Source of the DNA: Agapetus fuscipes
Lineage: Eukaryota > Arthropoda > Insecta > Trichoptera > Glossosomatidae
Reading direction: 5' to 3'
Assembly: GCA_951799405.1 (NCBI GenBank)
Contig: OX637332.1
Span: forward strand, 13,831,001 to 13,895,000
DNA: 64,000 bases
Made by a program: the position numbers and the translations under genes. Under the pieces are notes generated by a model. That model made no database searches. It was not told the origin of the DNA and saw only the letters and a list, made by a program, of their open reading frames with translations. Of the stretch, positions 36,723 to 47,792 are shown in pieces (positions within the stretch are counted from its first letter, which is position 1; each line of letters begins with the position of its first letter).

Positions 36723-37278
36723 TTCCGTGTAGCTGGTTAAATTTTCCAACTATTGCTGTACATATATTGTGAATGAGGTTCAAGCCACCTTGCACCGAGA
36801 CTCAGTGCAGCCTATGCTCTGATATGCATATCTAGGAATACATCGCGGTTGCACGACAGAGCGATTCAATAACACAGACACGTTGTAACCACATACTACA
36901 GCACCTACATAGGCACACAATGTCATGTATTTCACACTAAAGGCTAAGGCACAGTTTGAACAATAGTTCAGGTGACTTTTAAGTGATCAAAAAACTTTTT
37001 GAACCGTTCTCAGAAGTTTGCAGTTAGCAACTTTTATTCAACTTTTATTCAAGCCTTAGGGAGTTTGAAACTAAAAAGTCCTTACTCAAAAACTTAAACA
37101 TTTTTTCATGTTTAACACGAGTCATTTGTTGAAAAATGTGAGATTTCAGAGGCCAATGTTGAAATTTCTGTTAAACACATCATTGCTGGAATGGCGTCGT
37201 GGAGTTTTTTGAGGCCAGATTTAAATTTTAAATTATTAATTGTAATTAGATGTATTAAATAATTGTTATCCCCCTATA
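36723..37278. other. Non-coding spacer
   Basis: Nothing recognised up to the A that precedes the second Helitron-like copy. Confidence 0.4.
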
Positions 37279-39419
37279 TCCCCCTATAATATAAAATGCA
37301 ACGGCCTCCCCATACAAAATAGTTGTGCGTTAATGGCATTCAAACTGAAGAACTCCTGAACAGATGCACGTCATATTCACAACAAATATTGTTCAGGACT
37401 TGGGATGTGCTTCCTCATCATTAGTAGATTTTAAATTGTTGTTTTTTAAATAAATAAACATGATCAATCACAACACCTTTTTATGTAAAACCTATGCGAG
37501 AAACAAAACTCATTTTGACATTCGAATTTCAAATAAATTGCCAGCACTTCAAAGTTGCCATCGTTGCCATTGCCAAGTCGATTCTTTTTCGGTTGAATTC
37601 CGTTGAGTACCTACCTATATTCTTTATTTATTTCAAAATTATACTTCAACCAGTTATAACATGTATTTTTTAGAAATAATGACGATCGATTATCATTATT
37701 ATTATTATTATAGATTATTAGATTATTATTATTATGATTAGGTCAACTTTTTATATGAAACCGTACTTATTGCGGCATTTAATTTTTTTAAAGTATTATT
37801 ACAATATACAATCTAAGTTGCATAGACGCATTAACATTTATAATTCATATTCAATGCACTCCTCTTCGGAGACACGAGTGAGTTTGCGCTTACAAATGCT
37901 GCATGTGTATTTACAAATAAAAATTTCAGCCTCTCATGACCATAAGCCCTACAACTTTTGCTGACCTTTTCAGAAACAGGGGACACATTTGTTAAGTGAA
38001 CCCATTTATGCGATATGGGTGGTAAGCCTCATACTAACCCTTAAGTCAAGGAATTTGAGTTTGAAAAATCCTTAAACAACGGTAATCTTAATTTATAATC
38101 TAAAGTTGCAAAAAAAGTTATTTGATGATTCAAATTGAATGCACGCCCACAAACTGGCAAATGTCATTTCACGCTAACATATAGTTGTGGCGCTTGATTT
38201 TTTTTAAATATTAGAATATATAATCTAAGTTGCACAGATACAATAACTTTAATAATTCATATTCGAGACACGAGTGGGTTCGCACTTATAAATGCTGCAT
38301 GTGAACTTACAAATTAAAATTAAGGCCTCTAATGAACATAAGCCCTGCAACTTTTGCCAACCTTTTCAAAAACAGGGGGAACATTTGTCAAGGGAACCAT
38401 TTTTTGCGAGATGGGTATTCAGGCTCATACTTACCTATAAGTCAAGGATTTGAGTTTGAAAAATCCTTCAACAACGTTAAATTTAATTTATAATCTAAAG
38501 TTGCAAAAAAAGTTATTTGATGATTCAAATTGAATGCACGCCCACAAACTGGCAAATGTCATTTCACGCTAACATATAGTTGTGGCACTTGATTTTTTTT
38601 AAATATTAGAATATATAATCTAAGTTGCACAGATACAATAACTTTTATAATTCATATTCAATGCATGCCCCCCTGGAGACATGAGTGGGTTCGCGCTTAT
38701 AAATGCTGCATGTTAACTTTCAAATTAAAATTAAGGCCTCTAATGAACATAAGCCCTGCAACTTTTGCCAACCTTTTCAAAAACAGGGGGAACATTTGTC
38801 AAGTGAACCCATTTATGCGATATGGGTGGTAAGCCTCATACTAACCCTTAGGTCAAGGAATTTGGGTTGGAAAAATCCTTAAACAACGGTTATCTTAATT
38901 TATAATCTTAAGTTGCAAAAAGAGTTTTGATGATTCAAATACAAGCTGGCAAATGTTCTTTCACGCTAACATATAATTGTGGCACTTGATGTTTTTAATT
39001 TTAGAATATAAATCTAAGTTGCATACATACATTTTATAATTCATATTGAATGCATGCCCCCAAGCAGACATGAGTGAGTTTGCCCTTACAAACGCTGCAT
39101 GTGTAATTACAAATAAAAATTTCAGCCTCTCTTGACCATAAGCCCTGCAATTTTGCCGACCTTTTCAGGAACAGAGAAACATTCGTTCAGTGAACATTTT
39201 TTTAGGTATGGGAGGTCAGCCTCATACCTCATGCTTCATACAAGATACTCAGAACATGAAAGAACTAAATAACCCTTTTACCGCAATTTTTTTTTCAAAT
39301 TACTTCTTAAAGCATTTAATTACTATGAAGGAGGTGTGAGAAAAAAATATTGCGAAGCCAGACTTACACTGCCCGAAGGGCCTAGCAGACAACCGTGCGC
39401 AGCACGGTCAGTCTGCTAG
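37279..39419 (+). mobile_element. Helitron-like non-autonomous element, copy 2 (2.1 kb)
   Basis: Begins TCCCCCTATAATATAAAATG after an A and ends CAGTCTGCTAG before a T. It has the same 3' hairpin and subterminal GC hairpin as copy 1. The 5' ~400 bp match copy 1 closely, with scattered substitutions and a 12-bp difference near 37550, so this is an independent copy and not an assembly duplicate of the same molecule. It contains four internal R250-like units against five in copy 1. A short ATT repeat has grown at 37693-37735. No Rep-helicase frame is present. An extra TATCCCCCTA duplicate immediately precedes the start, so the 5' end could alternatively be 37269. Confidence 0.85.
37800..39250 (-). 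repeat. Four tandem R250-like units inside Helitron-like copy 2
   Basis: Unit boundaries, seen as GTCAAGGA-type motifs, fall near 38045, 38445, 38853 and 39240, a spacing of about 390-408 bp. Sequence and order mirror the units of copy 1. Confidence 0.9.
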
Positions 39420-39599
39420 TATGCTTATAAATAGTTAAATAGATGCATTCAATAATATTGTTATTATTATAAGTTGTCAAGTAGGTGTAATAATTAATTG
39501 AATAAATAATAAGTGTATGGAATAAGCGAAAATACTAGACTAATAAAGATTAGTATGGATTGGTGTAGAAGTTACAAAAACTATTGGAAGTAACTAGAC

Positions 39600-39978
39600 C
39601 AGGGGTTGGCAATCTGTGGCTTGCGAGCCACATGCGGCTCTTTGGATGTGAAGCTGTGTCTCTTCAGTTTCATTAGCAAATATTATCGATTAAATCGATT
39701 AAAGAGGATTAGGCAGCGATTCTATCTCTCAGCCACTTGTACTTGCTTTCACCCCCCCCCCCCCCCTCCCCTGACACTGTCGTTTATGCAAATACAATTC
39801 TTTAGATATAATATATCTAAAGAATCACTTTGCATCCCGATTTTTTTGATCCATTCCGTTGTTCCATTCGCCTACAGAATTTATTGTAGGCAAGAAAAAA
39901 AATGTGGCTATTTCCAAACTTATTTTTTTTTACATTGTAATTTTTGGCTATTCCGACTCAAAAGGTTGCCGACCCCTG
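39600..39978. mobile_element. hAT-type non-autonomous element (379 bp)
   Basis: Terminal inverted repeats CAGGGGTTGGCAA and TTGCCGACCCCTG are flanked by a perfect 8-bp duplication AACTAGAC (39592-39599 and 39979-39986). Both the CAGGGG end and the 8-bp duplication are diagnostic of the hAT superfamily. A subterminal GCGAGCCACATGCGGCTC segment is typical of such ends. A perfect 28-bp palindrome around ATATAATATAT lies near 39799-39827. No transposase is present, and the 135-codon frame across it is chance. Confidence 0.95.
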
Positions 39979-39986
39979 AACTAGAC

Positions 39987-40404
39987 CGTGCAAAATCGAA
40001 CCTTTTGATATAAAACAGCGCCTTTATAAAATGTATGCGTTTTGTGTTGCAAGTCAGAGTAAAAATTCAGTGAGCTAGAAACCATCTTAGTCAGTGTTTG
40101 AGTAAATCGAGTAGACGCTAGAAAATAAATTCAAACTCGTATTAAAAATCCCGAAAAACATTTTTAATAAAGCAATTATTTCAAACTTCTGATAATGAGG
40201 TCCTTGATTTGAATCTCTACCATGGCTGAAATGTGATAAAGCTCCCAGTGATTAATGTTACACAAAATCATACGAAACTTAATCTTTCTCGGATAGTCAT
40301 CAACTTAATGTATAATATACGTTTTTGGGGATGCATTGGAAATAAATAATAAATGCTTACAAATCTGTTGTCAACTTAGGTTATAGATCTTTAATTAGTT
40401 TTAT
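39987..40404. other. Non-coding spacer
   Basis: Nothing recognised. Confidence 0.4.
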
Positions 40405-40570
40405 AGGTTTCAGAGAAACTCGGCAGGAGTTGCAACGCTTATGTTCATGTGAGGTTTGGTTTATTTTCTATGCACACATGCAGCATGTGTAAACGCGAAC
40501 TGCCATGTGCGTGCTTGTGGGCCTTACATGTCATTATATCTTTGCAACTTAGATTGTAGATTATAACCAA
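40405..40570 (+). repeat. R250 copy, 5'-truncated
   Basis: Runs from TTTCAGAGAAACTCGGCAGG to CAACTTAGATTGTAGATTAT. The 5' conserved domain is missing. Confidence 0.85.
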
Positions 40571-40821
40571 TATCCTTTGATTACTTTAAGAGTTCAAATC
40601 TCTAAGCTTGTATAAATGTCAACTTGTTTATTTTGTTGCCCCTAACAACAAATCATATATCTACCCTAGTCTCTCCTTGACCAATTGATATAATAACTGA
40701 ACTCAACCCTTGTGCTAGCAAAACTGCTGCTATACGTTGAGTCACTCTAATGGAATATACAGTAGCTACAAATACGAGTGTTCCTTTCAATTCATTTAAG
40801 TTCCTTAAAATATTAAAGAAA

Positions 40822-40890
40822 GGTGAGTGTTTTTTTTAGTGTAAATCACACTTCAAGTACCCTATACAAGCTTGGTCATCGTTGTAGAAT
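40822..40890 (-). pseudogene. LINE-D 3'-terminal fragment
   Basis: Plus-strand AGGTGAGTG, then AAATCACACTTCAAGTACCC and AAGCTTGGTCATCG match the 3' block of the 29028 and 14826 copies (inverted relative to 29028). Confidence 0.5.
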
Positions 40891-41035
40891 GCAACAATTC
40901 TTCAGCAAAACTCAGTTGTTATAAGGCTGGATTTTAATTAAAGTCGTTCTGTAAACGGTCCTTTGTCAAAGCAGATGATTTTTTAATCCGGCAAAGAGCA
41001 GATTCGAAAACAACAGAACAATTTTTTTGTGCACC

Positions 41036-41113
41036 ACAAAAGTCGACTCTTTTTCATCCAGTTACGTTAACCACTTGAGTCCGACATGTTAATCACTAGA
41101 CTACGGAGCGGTC
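41036..41113 (-). other. tRNA-like (box A) segment, possible SINE head
   Basis: On the minus strand CCGTAGTCTAGTGATTAAC resembles a tRNA D-arm/box A, followed by CGGACTCAAG as in an anticodon arm. No good box B at tRNA spacing and no acceptor stem pairing are visible. It is at most a degraded tRNA-derived SINE head. Confidence 0.3.
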
Positions 41114-41369
41114 AATATCATTACAATCTACAAACGTCGTAATATAATGGTAAGCCAAACAAACAAAAACATTATAGTGAAGTCCTCGGACTAGATTTAG
41201 TTGAAAAACAAGTACTAATTTATTTCGTTCCATTGCAATTAAACTTTGTTTTTAACAACCAGCTTAAGTGAGAAACAGTTTGTTCTTTTAAGTACAATTA
41301 AGATACAGTTTGTGATTTTTATCTATGTAAAAAATGCATTCATTTACTTAGTTTCATCGAGCCATCTTA

Positions 41370-41605
41370 ATCTATAATCTAAGTTGTAAAGATATATATT
41401 ACCTTCGGGTTTCATATCACATGCATTCACATAAGCAAACACATGGTAGTGTAAGTTCGCGCTTACAAATGCCGCATGTCGACTTACAACATAAAAATCT
41501 AAGGCCCTGAGACTCTTGTCGACCTTCCCTGAAACAGAGGTGACATTGGCACATTGACCTATTTTTTAAAGTATGGGTGGTCAGCCTCATAAGTCAATGA
41601 ATTAA
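41370..41605 (-). repeat. R250 copy, near full length
   Basis: From TAATCTATAATCTAAGTTGT to GGTGGTCAGCCTCATAAGTC, with the middle partly shortened. A further 5'-end scrap (TTTACAGTATGAGTGGTCAG to GGTCAAGGAAC) lies at 41708-41752. Confidence 0.87.
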
Positions 41606-41752
41606 TCAAGAATCATCTTGGCGAAACTAGTGAGTTCCAATAGAATATGTCAATCAGGCCATGTGACTGGTAAAAATCCTTCAAATCAAATTGACAAAAA
41701 AAATATTTTACAGTATGAGTGGTCAGCCTCAACAACCAAATGGTCAAGGAAC

Positions 41753-42084
41753 AAAAATAATTAATTACATCTAACTATATAAAAAAAAGCAATCACTAAG
41801 TACGATTCAAAAGTTAATTTTCAACACCCTGCTACATTGAGATACATTTTGCTGTATGGAAAAAGAATACAGTCGTTCCATTGAGCCATCGCATTCACAC
41901 GTTGAGTTTGAATACACTGTGAAATTGAGTTACAGCTTGTTGGTTGTCTGGTACATTTGCCGTGATGTGATTATTGTCGCAGGTTCATCTCATTAGGTCG
42001 CAATGTGGCGCCGTCCTCGTCAACGCAGCGCACCGCTAACGAGCCTGTGCTGCCGCACCAGTTTCAACCCCACCGTAACGTATC
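41753..42084. other. Non-coding spacer
   Basis: Loose M1-like words (ACACGTTGAGTTTGAATACA) occur near 41896-41916, but no boundaries can be drawn. Confidence 0.3.
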
Positions 42085-42186
42085 ACTAAAAATATATGCA
42101 AATTCAAACGCTCAGTACGTGAGCTATTTTAGTTTGCGCACTTTTCTGTGGTTGAGTTTAAAAATTGGGTTGTATACTTGGGTAGT
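42085..42186. mobile_element. Possible degraded MITE M1 half
   Basis: AAATTCAAACGCTCA, then CTGTGGTTGAGTTTAAAAA and TATACTTGGG follow the order of the M1 right half. The left terminus is not visible. Confidence 0.4.
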
Positions 42187-42377
42187 GTGTGTCTCTGTGT
42201 GCCACCGAGCTCCCGTGATAATGCTGGCTTTATTCAAAACACAACGACCGGGAGTGATGGTTAATTAGCAATCAGGGAAACGGCAAATAGATACGTGTGG
42301 GCGTTTTGCCATTTACAAATCCTGTTACAATTCAATCATAACATAGCTTTTTTTTTATCGATACAGCCAATCAATGT

Positions 42378-42597
42378 ATCTTCTTCTACTCTGCCTCAGC
42401 CTTTCTCAGTCAACTCCTGGATGTAGGCCTCCTCCAATCCTCTCCATAATTGTTATCGGCTGCTGTGTTCAGCCATCCTCTGCCTGCAGTTCTCTTGATG
42501 TCATCCAGTCACCTCAGTTGGGGTCTCCCCACTCCTCGCTTAGACATTCTGGGCTGCCACTGGGCGATCCTTTTCGAACACCTATCATTACTTAATG
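42378..42597 (-). pseudogene. LINE-B: C-terminal fragment
   Basis: On the minus strand from 42595 one frame reads SKRIAQWQPR, SKRGVGRPQLR, a stop in place of Trp, then LDDIKRTAGRGWLNTAAD. A neighbouring frame continues LEEAYIQELTEKG. This is the classic LINE C-terminal series (GRPxxRW-x-DDI-x-x-x-AG, then EEAYVQ-W). At least one frameshift and one stop make it a dead, 5'-truncated copy. It is distinct from LINE-A, C and D. Confidence 0.82.
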
Positions 42598-42814
42598 TCA
42601 CACTTCCAAAAAAGTGAAAATCGTTTATGGGAAGATAATGAGTATTTATGAAATTGTTGTTCAAAAGTTGCGTCTTTAACAACAATTAATTTGTTGTGCC
42701 CCATACGAAGAAAAAAAAAATTCTGTAAAGATTGGTAAAATCCTAACAAATCAGAGATAGGCAATGTAAGGAGTGCAAGGGATTTTTGTTTTTTGTTTTT
42801 GATTGATTCAAACC

Positions 42815-43022
42815 TTCTTTTGTCCACAAGAAGACACGTAGACACGTGCAAGATCACCCTTGCACATTTTGCATGTGTTCCGAAAAAAAAAGTTTAATTT
42901 CAAAGAACATAAACCCTACAACCCCTGCTGGATTTCCCTGAAACAGGATTGGCACTAGCAAACATCAATTTTCTACAGAATAAGCGATCCGACGCATACC
43001 AACCTTTTACTCAAGAAACACA
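42815..43022 (-). repeat. R250 copy, diverged
   Basis: Retains ACAAGAAGACACGTAGACAC, TTGCACATTTTGCATGTGTT, CCCTGAAACAGGATTGGCAC and CATACCAACCTTTTACTCAA. Confidence 0.8.
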
Positions 43023-43098
43023 TTATAGAAAAAATGGCATGATTGCCGTCGATCTTTCATAGAAGGTCCGTTATAGAACAAATTAAAGTTGTTTTTAT

Positions 43099-43176
43099 GC
43101 GGTGTGGCCGAGCGGTCTAAGGCGAGGTGACCTTTGTTGCACCAAGCATTGTTGCTTCGAGTCCACTTTCTAGCTG
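43099..43176 (+). other. tRNA-Leu/Ser-like pseudogene or SINE head
   Basis: GCGGTGTGGCCGAGCGGTCT followed by AAGGCG is an excellent tRNA acceptor/D-arm and box A of the Leu/Ser type. GCTTCGAGTCC about 45 nt later resembles box B. The 3' strand that should pair with GCGGTGT is absent, so this is not a functional tRNA. It lies ~200 bp upstream of an R250 copy in the same orientation, a spacing similar to head and domain in SINE-T. Confidence 0.55.
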
Positions 43177-43307
43177 TAGTTATAGAACTACTCTCGTTAG
43201 AACAAGAACTAAGTCTTAAGATGTAATTGCGTGTCCAAACTGATTCTAGAAGACAGAAACTAATTTGAAAACTGCATGCTTTTAGTAAAAAAAATAATTA
43301 TTTTTGT

Positions 43308-43562
43308 TCCTTAACTTTTAGGTTCGTATAAGGCTGCCCGCATTTCGAAAATTGGTCCATTGTAAAAAAAAATCATCACTGTAGAAGTTGCCGAATGTAA
43401 ATTCATTTGAGGTTTGAGTTTTACTTAGTAAGTAAACATGACACACGTTTATGTGTTAAATTACACGCATTTACTAAAATATGAATCGTAGATGTAAATA
43501 TACTTAGTGACATAGATATAAGTAGTATAAATAGTATAATAATAATTGGTATAATATATTAT
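43308..43562 (+). repeat. R250 copy, diverged
   Basis: TTCCTTAACTTTTAGGTTCG, AGGCTGCCCGC and TTCATTTGAGGTTTGAG are preserved. The 3' part is strongly changed. Confidence 0.72.
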
Positions 43563-43637
43563 AGTTAATAATTGGTATGCATTTTGTTTTTCAATAGTTT
43601 CAGTAAGTACAAACATGCATGTAATGTATAATAGTTT

Positions 43638-43870
43638 TCCTTGACTTAGAGGTTGGAGGCTAATACCTATACTGTAAAAAATAGTTCAATTTGACAATAT
43701 CACCCTTGCTGTAGGGTAGGTCGGTAAGAATTACTGGGCTTACGTTCATTTGAGATACGGTTTTTATGTTGTAAGTCCACTTGCGGTATGTGTAAGCACT
43801 AGAATTTACACGTTTCTTGTTGTAAGAATGCATGTAATATATGTATATGTGCAACAATGATTATAGATCG
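43638..43870 (+). repeat. R250 copy
   Basis: Starts TTCCTTGACTTAGAGGTTGG and ends ATATGTGCAACAATGATTAT. Second copy within 330 bp in the same orientation. Confidence 0.87.
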
Positions 43871-44512
43871 ATTACATATAGTAATCGTGCAACAGTTGTG
43901 TTGGTTGGGTATAGTGCTTGTTTGTTAAATATTTGTATTGGTCTAATAGTAATGTGGAATGAATGAGAATATTTGCTTTGTATTCCTTAAGGCTTAAATG
44001 ATCAAATAATTCCATTACAATACCTACACACATCGAGCTTTTGTTTCCTAATCCTTGTATATGAATAATTTTCAATTGTTCCGACTCACGAAGCGTTTAG
44101 TTTCTATTACTTTGTACACTCTCATTATTTTATTCTCAAAATAGTCATTTTGGCATAAGCAGTTTTTTTTTTACATTAGTTATTGGTCAATGGTGCTTTT
44201 TTTTAAAGAATAAAACGAAGACATTAATATAATTTTTTTATTGTTTCTATGATGGAAGATGATGACCACCATCTTGCGTCTCACCAGGTAAATGTTGGAT
44301 TAGCACCGTCTTGTCCTGGAGATGTATATAATCTTCAAAGGTGGAAGGAACAAATATTTCTTTGCAACATTGCTGCAAATGAATCCTATGGTTGAAAGAG
44401 AAGCAGAAGAATAAGATGTCAAATAATAAGGAATATTTGTTTTACATAAAAACAACTTTTTTATTATAAGTGTTTTAAGGCTTACATGGCCGGCTTCAGA
44501 TGATGATGATAG
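43871..44512. other. Non-coding, nothing recognised
   Basis: AT-rich. No supported features before the long palindrome. Confidence 0.4.
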
Positions 44513-44791
44513 GGATGTAGAATCCATCTTTTCGGGCTTGTAGACCATGGTCAAATAATTCTTTTGTAGGCTGCTTTATTCTTTTTGGAAGGCTGCTACG
44601 TTTCGTCAGTAACATATGACTGACATCTTCAGGGCTTGTACTTAGACTTGTACTTAGTCTAAGTACAAGCCCTGAAGATGTCAGTCATATGTTACTGACG
44701 AAACGTAGCAGCCTTCCAAAAAGAATAAAGCAGCCTACAAAAGAATTATTTGACCATGGTCTACAAGCCCGAAAAGATGGATTCTACATCC
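44513..44791. repeat. Perfect long palindrome (136-bp arms, 7-nt loop)
   Basis: Arms 44513-44648 and 44656-44791 are exact reverse complements by base-by-base reading. The loop is 7 nt. Each arm contains CCTGAAGATG, a TCAGT/ACTGA hairpin and CGAAACG, resembling the motif in the 8499-9262 and M3 repeats. Perfect arms mean very recent formation or active gene conversion. It may be two inverted copies of a Penelope-like terminal module. Confidence 0.95.
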
Positions 44792-44837
44792 TTATCAACA
44801 ACTTTTTTTATTGTTTCTTGACTAATAAGCTGGTGTA

Positions 44838-44942
44838 GTTTTCTTTTGTAAGTTCGCATGAAGCATGTGTAAGCGCAAACTTACACGCGCCTTCTGGTGC
44901 TTGTATTATCTTTGCAACTAAGTTTTCAGATTATTGAAAGTA
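44838..44942 (+). repeat. R250 copy, 3' part
   Basis: GTAAGTTCGCATGAAGCATG, GTAAGCGCAAACTTACACGC and TATCTTTGCAACTAAG remain. The 5' half is missing. Confidence 0.75.
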
Positions 44943-45618
44943 GGTACTTCATCCACATCTTAAATATTGTGTTTAGATTTTTTTAATAAGTATACGTTTG
45001 TGAATACATATTTTTTATTGTCAAAACAGTTTAAACCCAATTTAAGTGATTTAAAAAAATATATAGGGATTTTCGAGTTATTCTTGTCGGCGACTTACTT
45101 TTTTCTATACACAAATGCCTCGTTACTTCAACTCAAAAACATATCAGCTAAGGAAAAGTACCATTTAATAGAATTTTATAGCGCGTATGCAGTGAATACC
45201 ATTTAAGCGGTTTGAAGATTCGCTGAATTTTTGGCAAAATATTTTTATCTTCGCTTCAATATCATTCTGATCTTTTTAACGAAGCCTTCTTAGTTTTTTT
45301 CCGATATCTTCTACTGAAAATTTCAATGATTTTTTTAAGGAACCCTCAAAAAAAAGGGAAAAATCTTTTAATTAAAATCTTTGTTCTGAATTTTTATATT
45401 GGAATTCAATAAGAAGTTATTGCATCAAAAAGTGATGTTTAAAAAAACTCAGTAAATTCAAAAGACAGACGAAATCCCACGAAGAGGTAACCATTAAAAG
45501 TTTTGTCATTTATATCCAAAAGACTCGAGACACGGTCGGCATTCTCTGACTTGAAACTTTTTCTTCAAATAACTGTCATCAATCGAAATACTTTGAAAAT
45601 ATAGCGGAGGATTCAATA
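44943..45618. other. Non-coding, nothing recognised
   Basis: An open plus frame at 44967-45206 lacks known motifs. Confidence 0.4.
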
Positions 45619-45626
45619 CTTGGATG

Positions 45627-46468
45627 TAGAGATTGCAATCCGGATTCTTCGAAATTCGAAAATAACTGAAAAATCCGGATTTTCTGGAGTTTTTTTAAAT
45701 CCGGTTTTTAAAACTCAAATCCGGTTTCTTCGGATTTTAGCCAAAATTGAGTTCAATGCATAATATTTTATATTTATCCACAAATTTTCATTCTAAGTAG
45801 TTCGATTACCTACTCTAATAAGCAAATTCGAACAATATTTGAATTGGTAGGATTAGCTATAGGCTGTAGGTACTTTGTTTGAGCGAATTTGGCGCGAAAT
45901 CCGTGATTGGCTCTGTTTATGCCCATATAAGGCAATAAACCGAGCAACGCGAGACGTGCGCGTGCCGCGGGCGCGACGGACGCCCCGCGCCCCGCTCACT
46001 CACCGAGACACTTGACGCTTTCATGTTTTTAAGATCTCATTTTCTAAATAAGACTGATTAATATGTACTAAATTAATGTCATAAACTATAAATTAATGTC
46101 ACTAAATTAATGTTATATTGTGTGAAAATTTCTAACCGACCATTGTTCGACAACGGCAAATTTAATTTGAGGATGAATAATACGTTTTGTTGCATTTGAT
46201 TTTATGTTATGTTCAGTTTATGACTATGTAAGTTAACTAATTTACCTATATAAGGGAAAGATGACTGATACCCAAAGTTTTGTTGATTATTTTAGTTGAT
46301 TTTATTTGTCGTGTCTGAATAAATGCAGATTTTAAATTCTGTTTTATTTCAATTTATCAAATCACCTTAAAACTTAGAAAAATCCGGATTATCCGGTTTA
46401 TCCGGATTTTAATCAAAGGAAAATTGGAAAATTCGGATTTCAAAAAAATCCGGATTTTGCATTCTCTA
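45627..46468. mobile_element. hAT-type non-autonomous element (842 bp)
   Basis: Begins TAGAGATTGCAATCCGGATT and ends AATCCGGATTTTGCATTCTC plus TA. A perfect 8-bp duplication CTTGGATG flanks it (45619-45626 and 46469-46476). TAGAG ends and an 8-bp duplication are hAT hallmarks. Both ends carry clusters of AATCCGGA-type words over ~100 bp, which may be transposase-binding repeats. The interior has a strikingly GC-rich patch at 45950-46010. No transposase frame is found. Confidence 0.93.
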
Positions 46469-46476
46469 CTTGGATG

Positions 46477-47658
46477 ATTTAGTACGAAATGATATTTTTT
46501 ACACAGCGTACGACAAACACGAATCGGAAATACTTCCAACATACATATTTGTATAAAATATGTATTGTAAATTTGTATTAAAGATGTTATTAACGCTTAT
46601 TTACAGATCTTGCTTTTTTTATGAAAAAATATATTCTACATTTATGATGATGTCAAAAGGTTAATATAAAATCATTAGGTTAAAAAAATGGAGTGTTTTA
46701 ATGTTACTCTTGTTGCACTTATACTTGTAGTTCATATTGCATTAATAATTTTCGGTCGGTTGGAAGTTGTAAGAAAGTTTGTGTCAGAGAGTTTTGTATG
46801 TAGAATTTGATTCCCACGCAAATTTGCCGCCTATCCTGAAGCAGAAAATGCATTGGCAAAACTAAACCAATATTTTTAGTAAGCGTAGTGAATCTCTCTT
46901 TATTTAAACAACATGTGTAAACAATCATATAAAAATTCTCATTCTATGAAAACAGTCAAAACATCCCGTTTTATGTAAATATTCAAACAGTCCAACATCC
47001 ACATGTCATTCAGAGACGAAAAACCGCAACTAAGTTGTACATTTAGGGCAATTTCTTACCGCATTATCCCGGAAGAAGTGGCGTGTGATTTATGGAACCT
47101 ATTTTTTTACAGGTAAGATGGCTCACTTTTTGGCAACCACCTAATTTCAAGAAATGATTGCCAGTTCGCAGGGCGCTGGTTTTAATTTTTTTTAAAGGAT
47201 TAGAGAACCTCAGTCATGAAACGCAAGTATTTAACAAACCGCTTATCCCCTTAATCGAGATGAGATTTGCAACATTGAAGTAAGAATAACACTGACAATC
47301 AATGGAGCTGCAATAAAATAAAGTATACCGCGCTCATTTACATAGATCACAAAAAGACAAGGTTTTTTACGGTATTCCTTATGACATTTAAGCCATCAAA
47401 CGGTTCACGAAAGTACCAGTAAAATGCGAGGCGTAGATAGCGTCCCCTGATAAGCATTCGCGGACCCTCCAAGAGCCGGGTCTTTGCCGCCCTTCCTCTC
47501 CAGTCTTATCTTCATCGCGGCGAAGTGACTCGGAATTGATTTGACAAAAATACAAATAAGCCCCACCGCCTATCAGATGACAACTTTGACTCTATACAAT
47601 GTAAAATGTATACGGACAAGGAAAGTTTGCAGGCGCTTTTGTGCTTAACGATAACTTG
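46477..47658. other. Non-coding; possible very old R250 copy at 46715-46925
   Basis: Only scattered R250 words (TTTGCCGCCTATCCTGAAGC, ATTGGCAAAACTAAACCAAT) support the old copy. The rest shows nothing. Confidence 0.35.
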
Positions 47659-47792
47659 TATTCAAGTACGCTTAAACTCCGAGATAAAGTTTTGACGAAA
47701 ATGTATGGAACATAAAACGCTCACAAAATGCGCTGCTTTGGTTTCCATATTTTTTTGGTGAACACTAAGGTTGAGTTTCAACTTTAAGGTTG
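47659..47792. mobile_element. Degraded MITE M1 copy
   Basis: AAACTCCGAGATAAAGTTTT, AAAATGTATGGAACATAAAA, CGCTCAC and CTAAGGTTGAGTTTCAACTT follow M1 order. The termini are eroded. Confidence 0.5.

Noticed and set aside
30641..39420. A single foldback transposon with 2-kb terminal inverted repeats
   Set aside because: Each arm has its own complete Helitron-type 5' TC and 3' CTAG ends, and homology stops at the 5' ends. Two independent insertions in opposite orientation explain it better. Kept as an alternative.
39606..40013. 135-codon plus frame
   Set aside because: It starts inside and runs past the hAT element, includes a poly-C-derived proline run, and has no domain.
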